Counted from the stretch's first letter, positions 1 through 9,467 are shown. The stretch is DNA of 64,000 nt from Bacteroidales bacterium (GCA_017427385.1 JAFRSW010000014.1:1-64000); one strand, 5' to 3'. Translations and numbers: made by a program. Notes: generated from the sequence alone by a model not told the origin.

Positions 1-144
1 GGATCGGGAAAAATCAAGAGGAAGCACGCTTACCACAGCCACATCCTCACCAAGAAGACCAAGAAGCAGAAGAGGAATCTGGATCACTTCGCCATCCTCG
101 AGAAGGCGAACCTCGTCCAGGTCAAAGAATTGTTGGTTCTCTAA
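1..144 (+). CDS. rpmI: 50S ribosomal protein L35, C-terminal part (truncated by window edge)
   Basis: The frame is open from base 1 to a TAA at 142-144 and encodes the last 47 residues of L35; the start lies left of the window. The family core GSGKIKRKHAYHSH is followed by the lysine-rich block LTKKTKKQKR. L35 is a small basic protein of the large ribosomal subunit. rplT starts 13 bases downstream, the standard infC-rpmI-rplT order, so infC is expected just outside the left edge. Confidence 0.96.
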   Translation, partial: GSGKIKRKHAYHSHILTKKTKKQKRNLDHFAILEKANLVQVKELLVL

Positions 145-157
145 AAAAGTATGAATT

Positions 158-502
158 ATGCCTAGATCAGTCAACTCAGTCGCCTCAAGGGCGCGCCGCA
201 AGAAGATTCTCAAGAGAACCCGCGGTAACTTCCTCTCCAGAAAGAATGTCTGGACCGTAGCAAAGAACACCTACGAAAAAGGTCTCACCTATGCTTATCG
301 CGACCGCCGTCGCAAGAAAGGCGCATTCCGCGCACTGTGGATCCAGCGTATCAACGCTGCCGCCCGCCAGTACGGCCTCAGCTATTCCCAGTTCATGGGC
401 AAGCTCGCGAAGCAGAACATCGGTCTTAACCGTAAGGTACTTGCCGACCTTGCAATGAACAACCCCAAGGCGTTCGAAGCAATCATCAATTCTGTAAAGT
501 AA
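158..502 (+). CDS. rplT: 50S ribosomal protein L20
   Basis: L20 binds 23S rRNA early in assembly of the large subunit. The 114-residue protein is close to the usual length and opens with the family start [19 protein letters not shown], followed by the conserved RTRGNF stretch and the basic helix around [22 protein letters not shown]. The ATG at 158 is fixed by that N terminus. It lies 13 bases after rpmI and 6 bases before lepB, so the three are probably co-transcribed. No structured autoregulatory leader is visible inside the window; if present it would lie upstream of rpmI. Confidence 0.98.
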   Translation: MPRSVNSVASRARRKKILKRTRGNFLSRKNVWTVAKNTYEKGLTYAYRDRRRKKGAFRALWIQRINAAARQYGLSYSQFMGKLAKQNIGLNRKVLADLAMNNPKAFEAIINSVK

Positions 503-508
503 AGTGAA

Positions 509-1660
509 GTGGGCCGAAGGAAGAAATTTCGGACAAACAGCAAGGTCCTGAACTGGATCCTTGACTGGGTGGACGCCATACTCTTCGCAGTCGTGGTCGT
601 AACCTTCATCAACATTTTCTTCTTTCAGGCTTTCAGGATACCTTCTTCCTCAATGGAGAGCAGCCTCTATACTGGAGACCATCTCTTCGTGAGCAAATTG
701 ACATACGGGCCAAGGATGCCCCAGACTCCGCTGACCGTCCCGTTCACGCACAACGTGATCTTTGGAAAAGAGTCCTATTCGACTTCTCTCCAATGGAAAT
801 ACCGCAGGCTGAAAGGGTTCAGGAAAGTAAGGACAGGAGACATCGTGGTTTTCAACTTCCCGAACGGCGATACCGTTCTGCGCCGGGATCCTGCAGCAGA
901 CTACTACATGCTCTCGCGCATATACGGAAGAGATCAGATCATTGAAAGACTGGGTCCTGTGACCGTCCGCCCCGCGGACAAGACGGACCACTACGTGAAG
1001 CGTTGTGTCGCCGCTCCCGGCGATACCCTCGAAGTCCGCGACGGACTCGTGTGGGTGAACGGAGAGCAGCAGACAGTATGGCCGGGAGTGCAGCTCAGCT
1101 ATCAGGTCGTGACGAAGGGCGGAGCCCTGAATCCCAAGACCATCAAGAAGCTGGGGCTCAACACCCGCGAACTGTACTTCAATGCCCAGCTTCCCGGTTA
1201 CCCGGCCATGCCGCTGACCGCCTCGATGCTGGAAATGGTGAAGAAGCTTCCTTCCGTGGTGGATGTTACCCTGAATGTGGATTCGACGGATACCTTCGTC
1301 TTTCCATATGAAGGCGGATACGGATGGACACGCGATGAGTTCGGCCCCCTGTGCATACCTGCCAAGGGCGCTACCGTCGAGATTACGGAGAAGACTCTCC
1401 CTCTCTACGAACGCATCATCAGGGACTACGAAAAGAGTGACCTGCCTGCAGCAATAGAAGAAGGCAAATACACTTTCAAGCAGGATTACTACTTTATGAT
1501 GGGAGACAACCGGCACAACTCCCTCGACTCAAGATACTGGGGCTTCGTGCCCGAAGATCACGTGGTTGGGAAACCGGCGGTAATATGGCTCTCTACGGAT
1601 GCGGGAAAGCGTTTCCCCTCCAACATAAGGTGGAACAGATTTGGAAAAGTAAAATTTTAA
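509..1660 (+). CDS. lepB: signal peptidase I
   Basis: Membrane serine protease that cleaves signal peptides of exported proteins. The start codon is GTG at 509, six bases after rplT. One membrane helix lies at about residues 22-41. Catalytic Ser48 sits in the IPSSSME box just after it, the catalytic lysine is Lys164 in HYVKRCVAAPGD, and the box E motif MMGDNRHNSLDSR lies near residues 332-343. The 383 residues exceed the roughly 200-320 of most relatives because a long segment of about 150 residues separates the lysine box from box E, an enlarged form common in Bacteroidota. Its position among ribosomal protein genes suggests growth-linked expression. Confidence 0.96.
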   Translation: MGRRKKFRTNSKVLNWILDWVDAILFAVVVVTFINIFFFQAFRIPSSSMESSLYTGDHLFVSKLTYGPRMPQTPLTVPFTHNVIFGKESYSTSLQWKYRRLKGFRKVRTGDIVVFNFPNGDTVLRRDPAADYYMLSRIYGRDQIIERLGPVTVRPADKTDHYVKRCVAAPGDTLEVRDGLVWVNGEQQTVWPGVQLSYQVVTKGGALNPKTIKKLGLNTRELYFNAQLPGYPAMPLTASMLEMVKKLPSVVDVTLNVDSTDTFVFPYEGGYGWTRDEFGPLCIPAKGATVEITEKTLPLYERIIRDYEKSDLPAAIEEGKYTFKQDYYFMMGDNRHNSLDSRYWGFVPEDHVVGKPAVIWLSTDAGKRFPSNIRWNRFGKVKF

Positions 1661-1672
1661 AAGTATAAAACT

Positions 1673-1915
1673 ATGTCAAAGGTTTGTCAAGTAACCGGAA
1701 GAAAGAGGATGAAAGGCAACAACGTTGCCCATTCCAAACTGCGCACCAAGCGCGACTTCTCCCTCAACCTCAAGAACAAGAAGTTCTGGAGCGAGGAGGA
1801 GCAGAGATTCGTAACTCTTAAAGTATCCTGCAAGGGTATCCGCGAGATCGAGAAGAACGGTCTGGATGCCACGCTCAAGAAAGCGAAGAAGGCAGGTCTT
1901 GTTAACCTTGTTTAA
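1673..1915 (+). CDS. rpmB: 50S ribosomal protein L28
   Basis: Small large-subunit protein of 80 residues with the family opening [21 protein letters not shown]. It starts 12 bases after lepB and is followed 11 bases later by rpmG, the usual rpmB-rpmG pairing. The C-terminal part ([21 protein letters not shown]) is the normal L28 helix and tail. Nothing unusual is seen. Confidence 0.98.
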   Translation: MSKVCQVTGRKRMKGNNVAHSKLRTKRDFSLNLKNKKFWSEEEQRFVTLKVSCKGIREIEKNGLDATLKKAKKAGLVNLV

Positions 1916-1926
1916 TTTTTTGGATT

Positions 1927-2115
1927 ATGGCAAAGAAAGCTAAAGGTAACAGGGTGCAGGTCATCCTCGAATGCACTGAGCAGAAAGAGAGCGGTGTTCC
2001 CGGAATGAGCCGCTACATCACCACCAAGAACAAGAAGAACACTCCTGACCGTCTCGAGCGCAAGAAGTACAATCCTTTCTTGAAGAAGGTGACTGTCCAT
2101 CGTGAAATCAAGTAA
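1927..2115 (+). CDS. rpmG: 50S ribosomal protein L33
   Basis: 62-residue L33. Recognisable segments are [19 protein letters not shown] and [21 protein letters not shown]. Only one cysteine is present, so this is the zinc-free form lacking the paired CxxC knuckles of zinc-binding L33. It follows rpmB closely and precedes the DUF4295 gene by 21 bases. In Bacteroidota the order rpmB-rpmG-DUF4295-ftsY is common, which supports this call and the next two. Confidence 0.97.
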   Translation: MAKKAKGNRVQVILECTEQKESGVPGMSRYITTKNKKNTPDRLERKKYNPFLKKVTVHREIK

Positions 2116-2136
2116 AAACCTATAGGAGATTAAATT

Positions 2137-2295
2137 ATGGCAAAGAAAGCCGTTGCAACATTCGCAGCAAAGGCCGGTGCTAAGAGCATGGTCAAGTGCA
2201 TCCGTATGGAGAAATCTCCCAAGACGGGCGCCTATGTGTTCACAGAGCAGCTCGTCGAGGCTGAGAAAGCAAAGGACTTCTTCGCAAAGAAGTAA
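2137..2295 (+). CDS. DUF4295 small basic protein
   Basis: A 52-residue lysine-rich protein beginning MAKKAVATFAAKAGAKSMVKC and ending EKAKDFFAKK. It matches the DUF4295 family, a tiny Bacteroidota-specific protein nearly always encoded directly after rpmG. Its function is not established; the location and charge suggest a ribosome-associated role (inference). The sequence AGGAG at 2123-2127 lies nine bases before the ATG, one of the few Shine-Dalgarno-like sites in this window. The gene ends three bases before the ftsY start. Confidence 0.9.
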   Translation: MAKKAVATFAAKAGAKSMVKCIRMEKSPKTGAYVFTEQLVEAEKAKDFFAKK

Positions 2296-2298
2296 GCC

Positions 2299-3189
2299 TT
2301 GGCACTCAGTTTCTTCCAGAAGCTAAGCCGGGCCATTACCGGCAAGTCGAGGGTGGATGATGACACCCTCGACGCGATAGAAGAGGCCCTTATTGAATCC
2401 GACATGGGCGTCGATACCACCTTGAAGGTGATCGATGCCCTGGAGGAAAGGGTCGGCAGAGACCGCTACACTTCCTTCGAGGAACTGGTCGGTTATCTGC
2501 GAGATGAAATTTCCGCCCTCCTGCAGAAGGGCGGAAATTCTGTAGAAATGGATTTCTCCAAAAAGCCTTACGTCATACTCGTTGTAGGCGTAAACGGTGT
2601 GGGGAAAACCACTACTATAGGAAAGCTTGCCCATCTCTTCAAGAGCCAGGGCAAGAAGGTGATACTCGGCGCTGCGGATACTTTCCGCGCTGCCGCCGTG
2701 GACCAGCTTGTGATATGGGCTGAACGTGCCGGAGTGGACATTGTCCGCCAGGAAATGGGTTCCGATCCGGCATCGGTAGCATACGACACCGTGAAGGCGG
2801 CCGTTGCCAGGGATGCCGACGTTGCCATCATAGATACGGCGGGGCGCCTTCACAACCGCATCGACCTGATGAACGAACTCGGTAAGATACGCAACGTCTG
2901 CCGCAAGGTCATCCCCGATGCACCGCACGACGTGATGCTGATCCTCGATGCCTCCACCGGCCAGAACGCTTTCCAGCAGGCCAAGGAGTTCTCGAGGGCA
3001 ACAGATATAACCTGCATCACCGTCACCAAACTGGACGGCACCGCCAAGGGCGGGGTAGTGGTCGGCCTTACAGACCAGTTCGAGGTCCCCGTGCGTTTCA
3101 TCGGGACCGGCGAAGGAATAGAAGATTTGAAACTCTTCGACAGGGACCGCTTTGTGGCCTCCCTGTTCGATCCGGAAGATTTGAAATAG
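2299..3189 (+). CDS. ftsY: signal recognition particle receptor FtsY
   Basis: SRP-family GTPase that docks ribosome-nascent chain complexes at the membrane. The start is TTG at 2299, three bases after the previous stop. The N-terminal four-helix domain spans residues 1-80. The G1 loop is [10 protein letters not shown] at 97-106, followed by DTAGR near 180 and [10 protein letters not shown] near 245. The C-terminal [20 protein letters not shown] separates FtsY from Ffh. At 296 residues it lacks the long acidic A domain of the E. coli protein, as is usual outside proteobacteria. Confidence 0.97.
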   Translation: MALSFFQKLSRAITGKSRVDDDTLDAIEEALIESDMGVDTTLKVIDALEERVGRDRYTSFEELVGYLRDEISALLQKGGNSVEMDFSKKPYVILVVGVNGVGKTTTIGKLAHLFKSQGKKVILGAADTFRAAAVDQLVIWAERAGVDIVRQEMGSDPASVAYDTVKAAVARDADVAIIDTAGRLHNRIDLMNELGKIRNVCRKVIPDAPHDVMLILDASTGQNAFQQAKEFSRATDITCITVTKLDGTAKGGVVVGLTDQFEVPVRFIGTGEGIEDLKLFDRDRFVASLFDPEDLK

Positions 3190-3192
3190 GAT

Positions 3193-5637
3193 ATGAAAGT
3201 CTCTTACAATTGGCTCAAGGATTATCTTGAGATGAATCTTACCCCGGCAGAGGTTGCCGAGGCCATGACTGCGATAGGCATCGAGGTGGACAGCCTCGAG
3301 GAGCAGGAAGAGATCCCCGGCGGGCTCGCCGGTGTGGTCGTAGCCAAGGTCGTAGAGTGCGAAGCCCATCCCGATTCCGACCATCTCCACATCACCAAGG
3401 TGGATGCCGGCACGGGAGAACTCCTGACTGTAGTGTGCGGAGCGCCCAACGTTGCAGCCGGGCAGAAAGTGCTATTTGCCCAGATCGGCACGGTGCTACC
3501 GGGGGATTTTAAGATCAAGAAATCCAAGATCCGCGGAGTGGATTCCCTGGGTATGATTTGCGCAGAGGACGAACTTGGCATAGGCAGCAGCCACGACGGC
3601 ATCATGGTGCTTCCGGAGGATGCCGTCATAGGCACCAGCGCGAAGGAGTATCTGCATCTTAAGACAGAGGCTGTGATCGAGTATGAGATTACGGCCAACC
3701 GCGTGGACGCTGCTTCGCATATAGGCGTCGCGCGCGATCTCTACGCGTACCTTAAATATCATAATCTTCCCGGTGCACTTCGTTATCCTGATGTTTCTGC
3801 ATTCAAAGACGGAAAGTCTTCTGACGCCGTTGCCGTTGAGGTGCGGGACAGTGAGGGTGCACCGCGCTACACCGGCTTGACCATCAAGGACGTTAAGGTA
3901 GGCCCGTCTCCGGAATGGCTTCAGAAGAAGCTCCTGAGCATCGGGCTCCGTCCTATCAACAACGTGGTGGATATCAGCAACTTCATCCTCTTCGAACTCG
4001 GACAACCCCTGCATACTTTCGATGCCGGCAAGATAGGCGGACGCAAGGTGGTGGTTCGCCGCGCTGCGGAAGGTGAGATCATCCGCACGCTGGATGGCGT
4101 TGACCACAAGCTGTGTGCGAAAGATATGGTAATCGCCGACGAGACCCGCCCGATGTGCATCGCCGGTGTGTTCGGAGGTGAAGACAGCGGGGTTACCGAG
4201 GCTACCACCGAGGTCTTCCTCGAAAGCGCATATTTCGATCCCGGTTCCATCCGCAGGACTTCCAAGACCCAGGGACTGCAGACGGATGCGTCTTTCCGCT
4301 ATGAGCGTGGTGCGGATCCCGAAATCCCCGTCTATGCCCTCAAGCGTGCCGCAATGCTTATCTGCGAGCTTACCGGAGGCCATGTGGCGAGCGGAATCAC
4401 CGATATTTATCCCAAACCCGTCGAGCGCAAGCGTATCGAACTTGATTACGACCGCATCGAGGCGTTCGTGGGCCAGAAGATAGGCCATGAGAATATAACC
4501 AAGGTGCTCGAAGCCCTGCAGTACAAGTTCGTCTCCAATGATGGCAACAAGGCAGTGGTGCTGGCCCCCAGCTACATGATAGATGTTTACCGCGAGTGCG
4601 ACGTTGTGGAGGAGATCCTCCGCGTACACGGATACAATAACATCGGCCTGCCGCATCATATGAAGATGAGCGTGTCTGCATCGCCGACTCCTCAGCCTGA
4701 AGCAATCCGCAACCAGATATCCAACTTCCTGGCTGCCAATGGGTTCAACGAGACGATGAACAACTCGCTTACCAAGGCGGATTACTACAAAGACCTGAAG
4801 ACCTTCCCTGCGGAGAGGCTCGTACACATCGTGAACCCCCTCAGTTCAGACCTGAACGTGATGCGCCAGACGCTTATCCTGAACGGCCTGGAGGTTGTGG
4901 CCTACAATGCCAACAGGCAGATTTCCCGCATCAAGACTTTTGAATACGGTTCCGTGTATCAGCGCCTTCCCGAAAAGGGAGGCGAGACCCTGGAGGGTTA
5001 TGAGGAACATCCCTGCTTCGCCATGTTCATCAGCGGAGCGGCCGAGAAGAACTGGAAGAACCCTGCTTCGAAGGGCGATTTCTATCAGCTCAAGGGATAC
5101 CTGGAGCTGCTCCTCCGCCGTTATGGTGCAGATCTCTATCAGATGTGGACGGAAGCCGCTCCCGCGGACATATTCTCCGAAGGAACGGTTTACAGCCTGC
5201 CTGGCGGAAAGCAGCAGCTCGCCGTACTGGGTGTAGTGAATCCTGTGCTCGCGCGCAAATTCGGCGTGAAGCAGCAGGTTGTGGCGGCCGAGATCAACTG
5301 GGACGTGCTGTTCTCGATAGTCAAGCGCGATAAGGTGGCATTCAAGGAACTGCCCAAGTTCCCCGAGGTGCGCCGCGACCTTGCCATCCTTCTCGACGAA
5401 GGTGTGAAATATGCCGACCTGCGTGCCGCGGCCTTCAAGAATGCTAAGAAACTCCTGAAGCAGGTAAGCCTGTTCGATGTTTACCGTGGCGATAAGATTC
5501 CTGCCGGTAAGAAGCAGTATGCACTCAGTTTCACCCTGCAGGATTTGGAGAAAACTCTTACCGACCAGGATGTGGAGCGCGTGATGGAACGTCTTTTGGA
5601 AGTGTTCGGCAAAGAATTCGGCGCAACTCTGCGTTAA
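3193..5637 (+). CDS. pheT: phenylalanyl-tRNA synthetase beta subunit
   Basis: Forms the (alpha-beta)2 enzyme that charges tRNA-Phe with phenylalanine. The 814 residues show the long bacterial architecture: an N-terminal tRNA-binding OB fold around residues 40-150 (HPDSDHLHITKVDAG), the B3/B4 editing module, the B5 domain, the catalytic-like core, and the C-terminal anticodon-binding FDX-ACB domain from about 715 (KFPEVRRDLAILLDEGV). pheS is not adjacent, so the two subunits are encoded apart here. The ATG at 3193 is three bases after ftsY. Confidence 0.97.
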   Translation: MKVSYNWLKDYLEMNLTPAEVAEAMTAIGIEVDSLEEQEEIPGGLAGVVVAKVVECEAHPDSDHLHITKVDAGTGELLTVVCGAPNVAAGQKVLFAQIGTVLPGDFKIKKSKIRGVDSLGMICAEDELGIGSSHDGIMVLPEDAVIGTSAKEYLHLKTEAVIEYEITANRVDAASHIGVARDLYAYLKYHNLPGALRYPDVSAFKDGKSSDAVAVEVRDSEGAPRYTGLTIKDVKVGPSPEWLQKKLLSIGLRPINNVVDISNFILFELGQPLHTFDAGKIGGRKVVVRRAAEGEIIRTLDGVDHKLCAKDMVIADETRPMCIAGVFGGEDSGVTEATTEVFLESAYFDPGSIRRTSKTQGLQTDASFRYERGADPEIPVYALKRAAMLICELTGGHVASGITDIYPKPVERKRIELDYDRIEAFVGQKIGHENITKVLEALQYKFVSNDGNKAVVLAPSYMIDVYRECDVVEEILRVHGYNNIGLPHHMKMSVSASPTPQPEAIRNQISNFLAANGFNETMNNSLTKADYYKDLKTFPAERLVHIVNPLSSDLNVMRQTLILNGLEVVAYNANRQISRIKTFEYGSVYQRLPEKGGETLEGYEEHPCFAMFISGAAEKNWKNPASKGDFYQLKGYLELLLRRYGADLYQMWTEAAPADIFSEGTVYSLPGGKQQLAVLGVVNPVLARKFGVKQQVVAAEINWDVLFSIVKRDKVAFKELPKFPEVRRDLAILLDEGVKYADLRAAAFKNAKKLLKQVSLFDVYRGDKIPAGKKQYALSFTLQDLEKTLTDQDVERVMERLLEVFGKEFGATLR

Positions 5638-5639
5638 TC

Positions 5640-6323
5640 ATGAGGAAAGTTTCGGAATATATCGTCCTTACCGTGCTGGTGTGCGCACTGCTCCTGCCTT
5701 CCTGCAGGAGGGTACGTATCATAGGGCAGCACGATATGTCGGACATATATGCCGAGATGTTCCTTGCAGACCAGTGGCTGAACGATAATCCTTCGCTCAA
5801 GACTACAGCCGACACCACCCGCTTCTACGAAAGCATTTTCCGTAAGTACGGATATGGTTTCGATAATTATGATGCCAGCGTGAATTATTATCTGCACCGT
5901 CCGGAGAAGTACAAGAAGATCATGGAACGTGCGGAGAAAAAGCTGCGTGCTACTCATAAGGCGCTGGAGGCGTTCGAGGCGAAGGTGGAAAAACAGAATA
6001 AGATCCTGGAAGGGCTTGGATGCCTTCATCTGCCAGTTTTCTCGGCTGATTCAGTGAAAGTCGACACCTCCATGCTTTGGGCACCCTGGCGGGATACCCT
6101 TGCAGCACGGGACAGCGCACTGCGCGATACAACCGCAATCAAAGATACTACAGACACTACTACTATATGTTGCGAGAAGACACTGTCTTTGGACCCATCT
6201 TCAGCCGCCGCCTTGGAAGTTCCCTCGGAATCAATCTCCTCCCGAAGAAGGGAAAGATCTGCAATTTCGACTGCATCTATTGCGAATGCGGATGGAACAA
6301 GGATGGAAGAACTGATAAAGTGA
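5640..6323 (+). CDS. DUF4296-type lipoprotein
   Basis: The N terminus is a lipoprotein signal with a lipobox ending at LLPSC, followed by a region matching DUF4296 (DIYAEMFLADQWLNDNP, then RFYESIFRKYGY and a coiled-coil-prone stretch near residues 80-125). It is a cell-envelope protein of unknown function found in many Bacteroidota. It starts two bases after pheT. The last 52 codons overlap the next gene in a different frame, and this tail is low in pattern (many S, A, E, R), so the ancestral stop may have been lost or a frameshift may lie before 6167. The first 160 or so residues are the supported part. Confidence 0.75.
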   Translation: MRKVSEYIVLTVLVCALLLPSCRRVRIIGQHDMSDIYAEMFLADQWLNDNPSLKTTADTTRFYESIFRKYGYGFDNYDASVNYYLHRPEKYKKIMERAEKKLRATHKALEAFEAKVEKQNKILEGLGCLHLPVFSADSVKVDTSMLWAPWRDTLAARDSALRDTTAIKDTTDTTTICCEKTLSLDPSSAAALEVPSESISSRRRERSAISTASIANADGTRMEELIK

Positions 6324-6922
6324 TTCCTACGGCAGCAGAAGTCCGTTCTGCTCTGGAAGACAAATTGCAGGAGTGTCTGCTTGCAGGCACACCAATAGAC
6401 TCCATCACTTTTTCCGGGGATGGGGAACCGACGCTGAATCCAGAATTCCCCCGTATCATCCGCGACACCATAATGCTTCGTGATGCATTCTACCCGTCCG
6501 CCAAGGTTTCAATTTTGACCAATGCAACACGCATAGGACAGCCGGAAGTGTTTGAAGCACTGCGTCTTGTGGATAATCCAATTCTTAAATTGGATGCCCC
6601 CACGGCAGAACTGGCGGCCAGGATAAACCGTCCTACAGGGAAGTATGACGTGGAGGAGATTGTGTCCGGCATGGAGAAGTTCAATGGCGATTTCGTGATG
6701 CAGACAATGTTCCTGCGGAGCTCGGATTTCGACAGTTCGTCTCCTGAGGTGCTGATGCCCTGGATGGATATAGTGCGCAAGGTGCATCCCCGCGAAATAA
6801 TGGTCTATACCATAGACAGGCCTACTCCTGCGACAGGCATGCAAAAATTCACCGAGGCCGAAATGAGGGAACTCGTCAGGCCCCTGATAGAAGAAGGATA
6901 TGTAATTCAAATAAAAGGATAA
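6167..6922 (+). CDS. radical SAM protein (COG0731-like Fe-S oxidoreductase)
   Basis: 251-residue radical SAM protein. The CxxxCxxC iron-sulfur motif is Cys32, Cys36, Cys39 in CNFDCIYCECG. The preceding FGPIFSRRLGSSLGINLLP is the typical opening of this family, which fixes the ATG at 6167 rather than the upstream ATG at 6077. The SAM-binding GDGEPTLNPEFP follows. The family resembles the TYW1/MoaA-type fold, but the substrate is unknown. It overlaps the preceding lipoprotein frame by 157 bases and is two bases upstream of deoC. Confidence 0.88.
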   Translation: MLREDTVFGPIFSRRLGSSLGINLLPKKGKICNFDCIYCECGWNKDGRTDKVIPTAAEVRSALEDKLQECLLAGTPIDSITFSGDGEPTLNPEFPRIIRDTIMLRDAFYPSAKVSILTNATRIGQPEVFEALRLVDNPILKLDAPTAELAARINRPTGKYDVEEIVSGMEKFNGDFVMQTMFLRSSDFDSSSPEVLMPWMDIVRKVHPREIMVYTIDRPTPATGMQKFTEAEMRELVRPLIEEGYVIQIKG

Positions 6923-6924
6923 TT

Positions 6925-7728
6925 ATGAACCAGACAGAAATCTTAAAAAAATGCTTCTCCTTTATGGACCTGACTACCCTCAAGACCGAGGATACTCCCG
7001 CTTCCGTAAAGAAACTCGTCGACAAGGTAACCCTTCTGCAGAAGGAGTATCCTTCCTACCCGCTGCCTGCTTCGGTTTGCGTATATCCTAATCTCGCCAA
7101 TGTGGTGCGTGACAACAGGCCTTCTGAAAAACTTCATGTTACCGCAGTTTCCAGTTGCTTCCCTTCAGCCCAGAGTTTCCTTGAAGTGAAGGTCCGCGAA
7201 TGCGAGCTTGCAGTGGAGAATGGTGCCGATGAAATCGATATCGTGCTGGCTCTTAACAAGTTCCTGGCAGGAGACGAGGCAGGTGCCCTCGAAGAGATGG
7301 TAGCCATGAAGAAGGCAATAGACGCTACTGCGGCTAAACTCGGCCGCAAGGTCGTGCTCAAGGTCATCCTTGAAACCGGCCTGCTCCAGACCCGCGAGCT
7401 TATCTACAAGGCTTCGATGCTGGCAATGAAGGCAGGAGCCGATTTCATCAAGACATCCACTGGAAAGGTTGCGGTTAACGCCACCCCCGAAGCCGCACGC
7501 ATCATGTGCGAGGCTATCCGGGATTACTACAAGGAGACCGGCCGCAAAGTCGGCTTCAAGGCTGCCGGCGGAATCTCTACCGCAGAAGATGCTATTGTTT
7601 ACTACAACATCGGGCTTGAAATTCTCGGAGAGGACTGGCTCAACAAAGATTATTTCCGTTTTGGCGTCAGCCGGGTCGGAAACTCCTTGATGAGCGCTAT
7701 CGAAGGCAAGGAAATCAAGTTCTTCTAG
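6925..7728 (+). CDS. deoC: deoxyribose-phosphate aldolase
   Basis: Class I aldolase that splits 2-deoxyribose 5-phosphate to glyceraldehyde 3-phosphate and acetaldehyde in deoxynucleoside salvage. The Schiff-base lysine is Lys176 in GADFIKTSTGK, with a supporting lysine at Lys146 in VVLKVILETG and another in GFKAAGGI near residue 216. The 267-residue length fits the longer form of the family. It begins two bases after the radical SAM gene and is followed by a hairpin terminator, so it closes this transcription unit. Confidence 0.96.
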   Translation: MNQTEILKKCFSFMDLTTLKTEDTPASVKKLVDKVTLLQKEYPSYPLPASVCVYPNLANVVRDNRPSEKLHVTAVSSCFPSAQSFLEVKVRECELAVENGADEIDIVLALNKFLAGDEAGALEEMVAMKKAIDATAAKLGRKVVLKVILETGLLQTRELIYKASMLAMKAGADFIKTSTGKVAVNATPEAARIMCEAIRDYYKETGRKVGFKAAGGISTAEDAIVYYNIGLEILGEDWLNKDYFRFGVSRVGNSLMSAIEGKEIKFF

Positions 7729-7772
7729 CCTCTTTCGAGTAAGCGTATAACGTATATTCGAAAAGTTTTTTC

Positions 7773-7806
7773 GGCCTCCTGCATATGCGGGAGGCCATTT
7801 TATATA
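7773..7806 (+). terminator. intrinsic terminator after deoC
   Basis: GGCCTCC at 7773-7779 pairs with GGAGGCC at 7790-7796 around a short loop that can pair further, followed by the T-rich ATTTTATATA. An A/T-rich stretch also precedes it, so it may work in both directions. It sits 44 bases after the deoC stop in an otherwise featureless 147-base gap. Confidence 0.75.
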
Positions 7807-7845
7807 AATAAACGTTTTCAAACCTTTTAAACTGATATCTGCCGT

Positions 7846-7853
7846 TACATTTG
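7846..7853 (+). promoter_or_regulatory. Bacteroidota-type -7 element before the 7876 lipoprotein
   Basis: TACATTTG matches the -7 consensus TAnnTTTG exactly and lies 22 bases before the ATG at 7876. A weak T-rich -33 region (TTTT at 7825-7828) is near the expected place. It would drive the lipoprotein and DUF3575 genes after the deoC terminator. Confidence 0.6.
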
Positions 7854-7875
7854 CAGTCGAGAAAAACGAAACGGT

Positions 7876-9465
7876 ATGAAACATGGTTTGAAACATCTTA
7901 TCGCTGCTCTGGCCCTGACGGCCCTTTGTTCCTGCGAATCATCTTCGGTAACCGAGACTCCCTCGACGTATGATGACGGACGCATCGAGCATGGGATGAT
8001 GGTGCTAGGCAAACAGCTGGATGATCCGTATTCCGTAAGCAATATGACCAAGGCGCTGGAATCCCTTTATCCGACTAAGGCGGGTTCCGTCGACGTGAGC
8101 GCGACTGATCTTTATGTACGATTCCTTCCATCGGACGAAGGAGAGTATGAGCGCCTGCAGGAACTTGGGGTGGAGATGCTTGATCATCCTCTTGATTATG
8201 AAATAGTAAGGGAAGGGGATTATTATCACGATCCCGGTATTCCGGAGGGAGACATAACCTGGCAATATGCAGTCGTGTCCCCGGATTTCCCTTTCCCTTC
8301 AGATATCCGATATGAAATACTGGACCACTGCCATATTACAGAGCATGAGGTATTCACCCGTTCGGGCGGGGATGGCATAGACTGGGATGCCGTGGAGAGG
8401 GAGTCTTTCCGCCTGACGGGTAATGCCGACATGCTGGAGCATGCCCCCGGCACCAAGGCTGGTGCGGCAAATCCTTCCGGCAGGATTACGCTGGTGGATG
8501 AGATGAAGCCTTATGCTACCGAAGGAGTGAAGGGTGTGCGCGTTGCCTGCAATGTGTTCGTTAAGATAGGGGAGGCGTATACGGATGAGGAAGGATATTA
8601 TGAGATTAAAAAGAGTTTCTCTACAGCACCCCGGTATTGGCTGGTATTCAAAAACAAGAAAGGGTTCGGCATAGGCCTGAATCTGATACTGGTGGGTGGA
8701 TCCAGCTCTACCATGGGTAAGCATTCGCAGGAAGGATACAGTATGGAAGTGAGCTGCGAGAGCGATCGCAGTCTGTTCTCCCGCTGTGTGGTAAACAATG
8801 CAGTGTGGGATTATATAGAGCAATGCAAGACATCGTCCGGCACCATCAAAACTCCTCCATCCAATCTCCGGATATGGATATTCTCCCAGTTAAGTGCCAG
8901 CAGCACAATTATGATGCAGCACGGAGCAGGAGTGGACAACAGCGACCTTGTGAAGAAATATCTTGGCGACTGGGCCACTGTGGTGAAATGGTTCCTGCCG
9001 GACATCACGCTGGGTTTCAAGAAGGAGGAGGATTATGCCTCGATGTATGCCTCTACTATTCATGAACTTGCACATGCGAGCCATTTCCAGCAGGTAGATA
9101 AGGACTGGTGGGACAAACTCATCGAATACATTCTGACTTCCTATGTAACTTCCGGCCTGATGACCTATGGCACAGGAGGAGAGGAATATGCCGGTTATTG
9201 TGAAGTTGCCGAGATGTGGGCGTATTATATGGCTTCCAAGCTTTTCCGAATGCGATATCGAGGCAGTGCAGCGATGTTTGGGACTTCCTATTGGTTCTAT
9301 CCGCAGGTGCTTTACTTCCTGGACGAAAAAGGCCTGGATTACTACAAGATATTTCAGGCAATGGTGCCGGCGGTAACGGACAGGGACAAACTGAAAGATA
9401 AACTCCTGGCACTTTATCCGGAGTTCAAGACGAATATATTATTGGCTTTTAACCGTTATCTGTAA
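7876..9465 (+). CDS. secreted lipoprotein with HELAH zinc-metallopeptidase motif
   Basis: 529 residues with a lipoprotein signal (lipobox ending ALCSC). A carboxypeptidase-regulatory-like beta-sandwich segment lies around residues 195-260 (GVKGVRVACNVFVKIGEAYTDEEGYYEI). A zinc-peptidase motif HELAH is at residues 396-400, with a candidate third ligand glutamate about 40-50 residues later in EYAGYCEVAEMWAYY. These features suggest a gluzincin-like secreted protease, but no named family is recognised and activity is unproven. It is followed two bases later by a DUF3575 barrel protein, so the pair is probably one operon. Confidence 0.7.
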   Translation: MKHGLKHLIAALALTALCSCESSSVTETPSTYDDGRIEHGMMVLGKQLDDPYSVSNMTKALESLYPTKAGSVDVSATDLYVRFLPSDEGEYERLQELGVEMLDHPLDYEIVREGDYYHDPGIPEGDITWQYAVVSPDFPFPSDIRYEILDHCHITEHEVFTRSGGDGIDWDAVERESFRLTGNADMLEHAPGTKAGAANPSGRITLVDEMKPYATEGVKGVRVACNVFVKIGEAYTDEEGYYEIKKSFSTAPRYWLVFKNKKGFGIGLNLILVGGSSSTMGKHSQEGYSMEVSCESDRSLFSRCVVNNAVWDYIEQCKTSSGTIKTPPSNLRIWIFSQLSASSTIMMQHGAGVDNSDLVKKYLGDWATVVKWFLPDITLGFKKEEDYASMYASTIHELAHASHFQQVDKDWWDKLIEYILTSYVTSGLMTYGTGGEEYAGYCEVAEMWAYYMASKLFRMRYRGSAAMFGTSYWFYPQVLYFLDEKGLDYYKIFQAMVPAVTDRDKLKDKLLALYPEFKTNILLAFNRYL

Positions 9466-9467
9466 TT

